Shown here: positions 21,229-21,333 of the stretch, piece by piece
Numbering within the stretch: position 1 is the stretch's first letter
How the letters are laid out: the number at the start of each line of letters is the position of its first letter
DNA from: CSP1-5 sp964348275
GTDB taxonomy: Bacteria > Methylomirabilota > Methylomirabilia > Methylomirabilales > CSP1-5
Reading direction: 5' to 3'
NCBI GenBank assembly: GCA_964348275.1
Contig: CAYGBT010000045.1
Location: 1 to 21,333, forward strand
DNA: 21,333 nt
The notes under the pieces: generated by a model
Database searches by the model: none
Seen by the model: the letters and a program-made list of their open reading frames with translations, nothing else
Told to the model about the DNA's origin: nothing
Made by a program: the position numbers and the translations under genes

Positions 21229-21333
21229 TTATCCACCTTTAAACTGAATTTGGTTTCCAACCCAAGCTGCCCCCCCCTTGATCTCTTCCAGCACTTCCTC
21301 GTTTGAGACCAGCCCCTTTCGGACCAGTATGCG
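21229..21333 (-). CDS. Partial ORF, tail module fused to a new end
   Basis: Open from the window edge: RILVRKGLVSNEEVLEEI as in bases 1-55, then GGAAWVGNQIQFKGG and TAA at 21229-21231. The end differs from the usual RREL tail after a run of G (bases 56 on of the repeat), so here the module runs into different sequence. The start is outside the window. Confidence 0.5.
   Translation of the reverse strand, partial: RILVRKGLVSNEEVLEEIKGGAAWVGNQIQFKGG

Overview
The window reads as a GC-rich bacterial accessory region, probably a metagenomic contig. No gene here fixes the taxonomy. The small anchored proteins, SlyD-type FKBP and PilZ proteins would fit an NC10/Rokubacteria-like or related soil/subsurface lineage, but that is an impression, not a result. 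There are no rRNAs, tRNAs or CRISPR arrays. The first 55 bases are repeated exactly, inverted, at the right end, as expected when an assembly stops at a repeat.

Left part (1-3072): a partial repeat-family ORF, a 25-residue membrane peptide, an SH3/SPOR-type anchored protein, and an integrase module. The module has a small basic protein with a probably leaderless promoter, a divergent promoter with a perfect palindrome in its spacer, a 25-codon leader peptide, and a tyrosine recombinase interrupted by one in-frame stop. Middle left (3073-7388): a patatin-like lipase, a decayed PhoD-type phosphatase, a 54-residue zinc-knuckle protein, a hypothetical protein, a secreted TPR protein and a small alpha-beta protein. 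Middle (7540-10337): an exported tail-collar protein, a contractile-tail sheath pseudogene with two nonsense codons and a 13-bp duplication, and a frameshifted type IV pilin. Right (10470-21333): ABM monooxygenase, anchored beta-repeat proteins, methyltransferase, tyrosine phosphatase, membrane proteins, SlyD, REC-PilZ-zinc protein, PilZ protein, LAGLIDADG-like protein, pentapeptide-repeat protein and holin-like protein. AT-richer genes near 11800-12330 and 15445-15975 look imported.

The most unusual signal is a leader RNA family on the minus strand. Four genes (7388, 13244, 15975 and 19645 starts) are preceded by a four-codon ORF reading Met-(Lys/Glu/Asp)-Pro-Gly-stop, then a shared CTCCGGCAAG-like block; three of the four then have an intrinsic-terminator-like hairpin just before the gene. 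Two copies have near-identical promoters (TTGACA-17-GATACT). Differences between copies are synonymous, chemically mild or stop-to-stop, which suggests translation. A fifth, damaged copy precedes the broken tail-sheath gene. I interpret this as a minimal-ORF attenuator used by several unrelated accessory genes; I do not recognise it as a described family.

A second dispersed element, about 60-105 bp and coding for RxLVRKGLVSNEExLEE..RREL-like tails, occurs about ten times. Six copies lie directly downstream of minus-strand genes, giving the region a cassette-like look. Much of the window is decaying: the integrase, PhoD, sheath, pilin, one anchored protein and the 11781-12334 gene are all broken.
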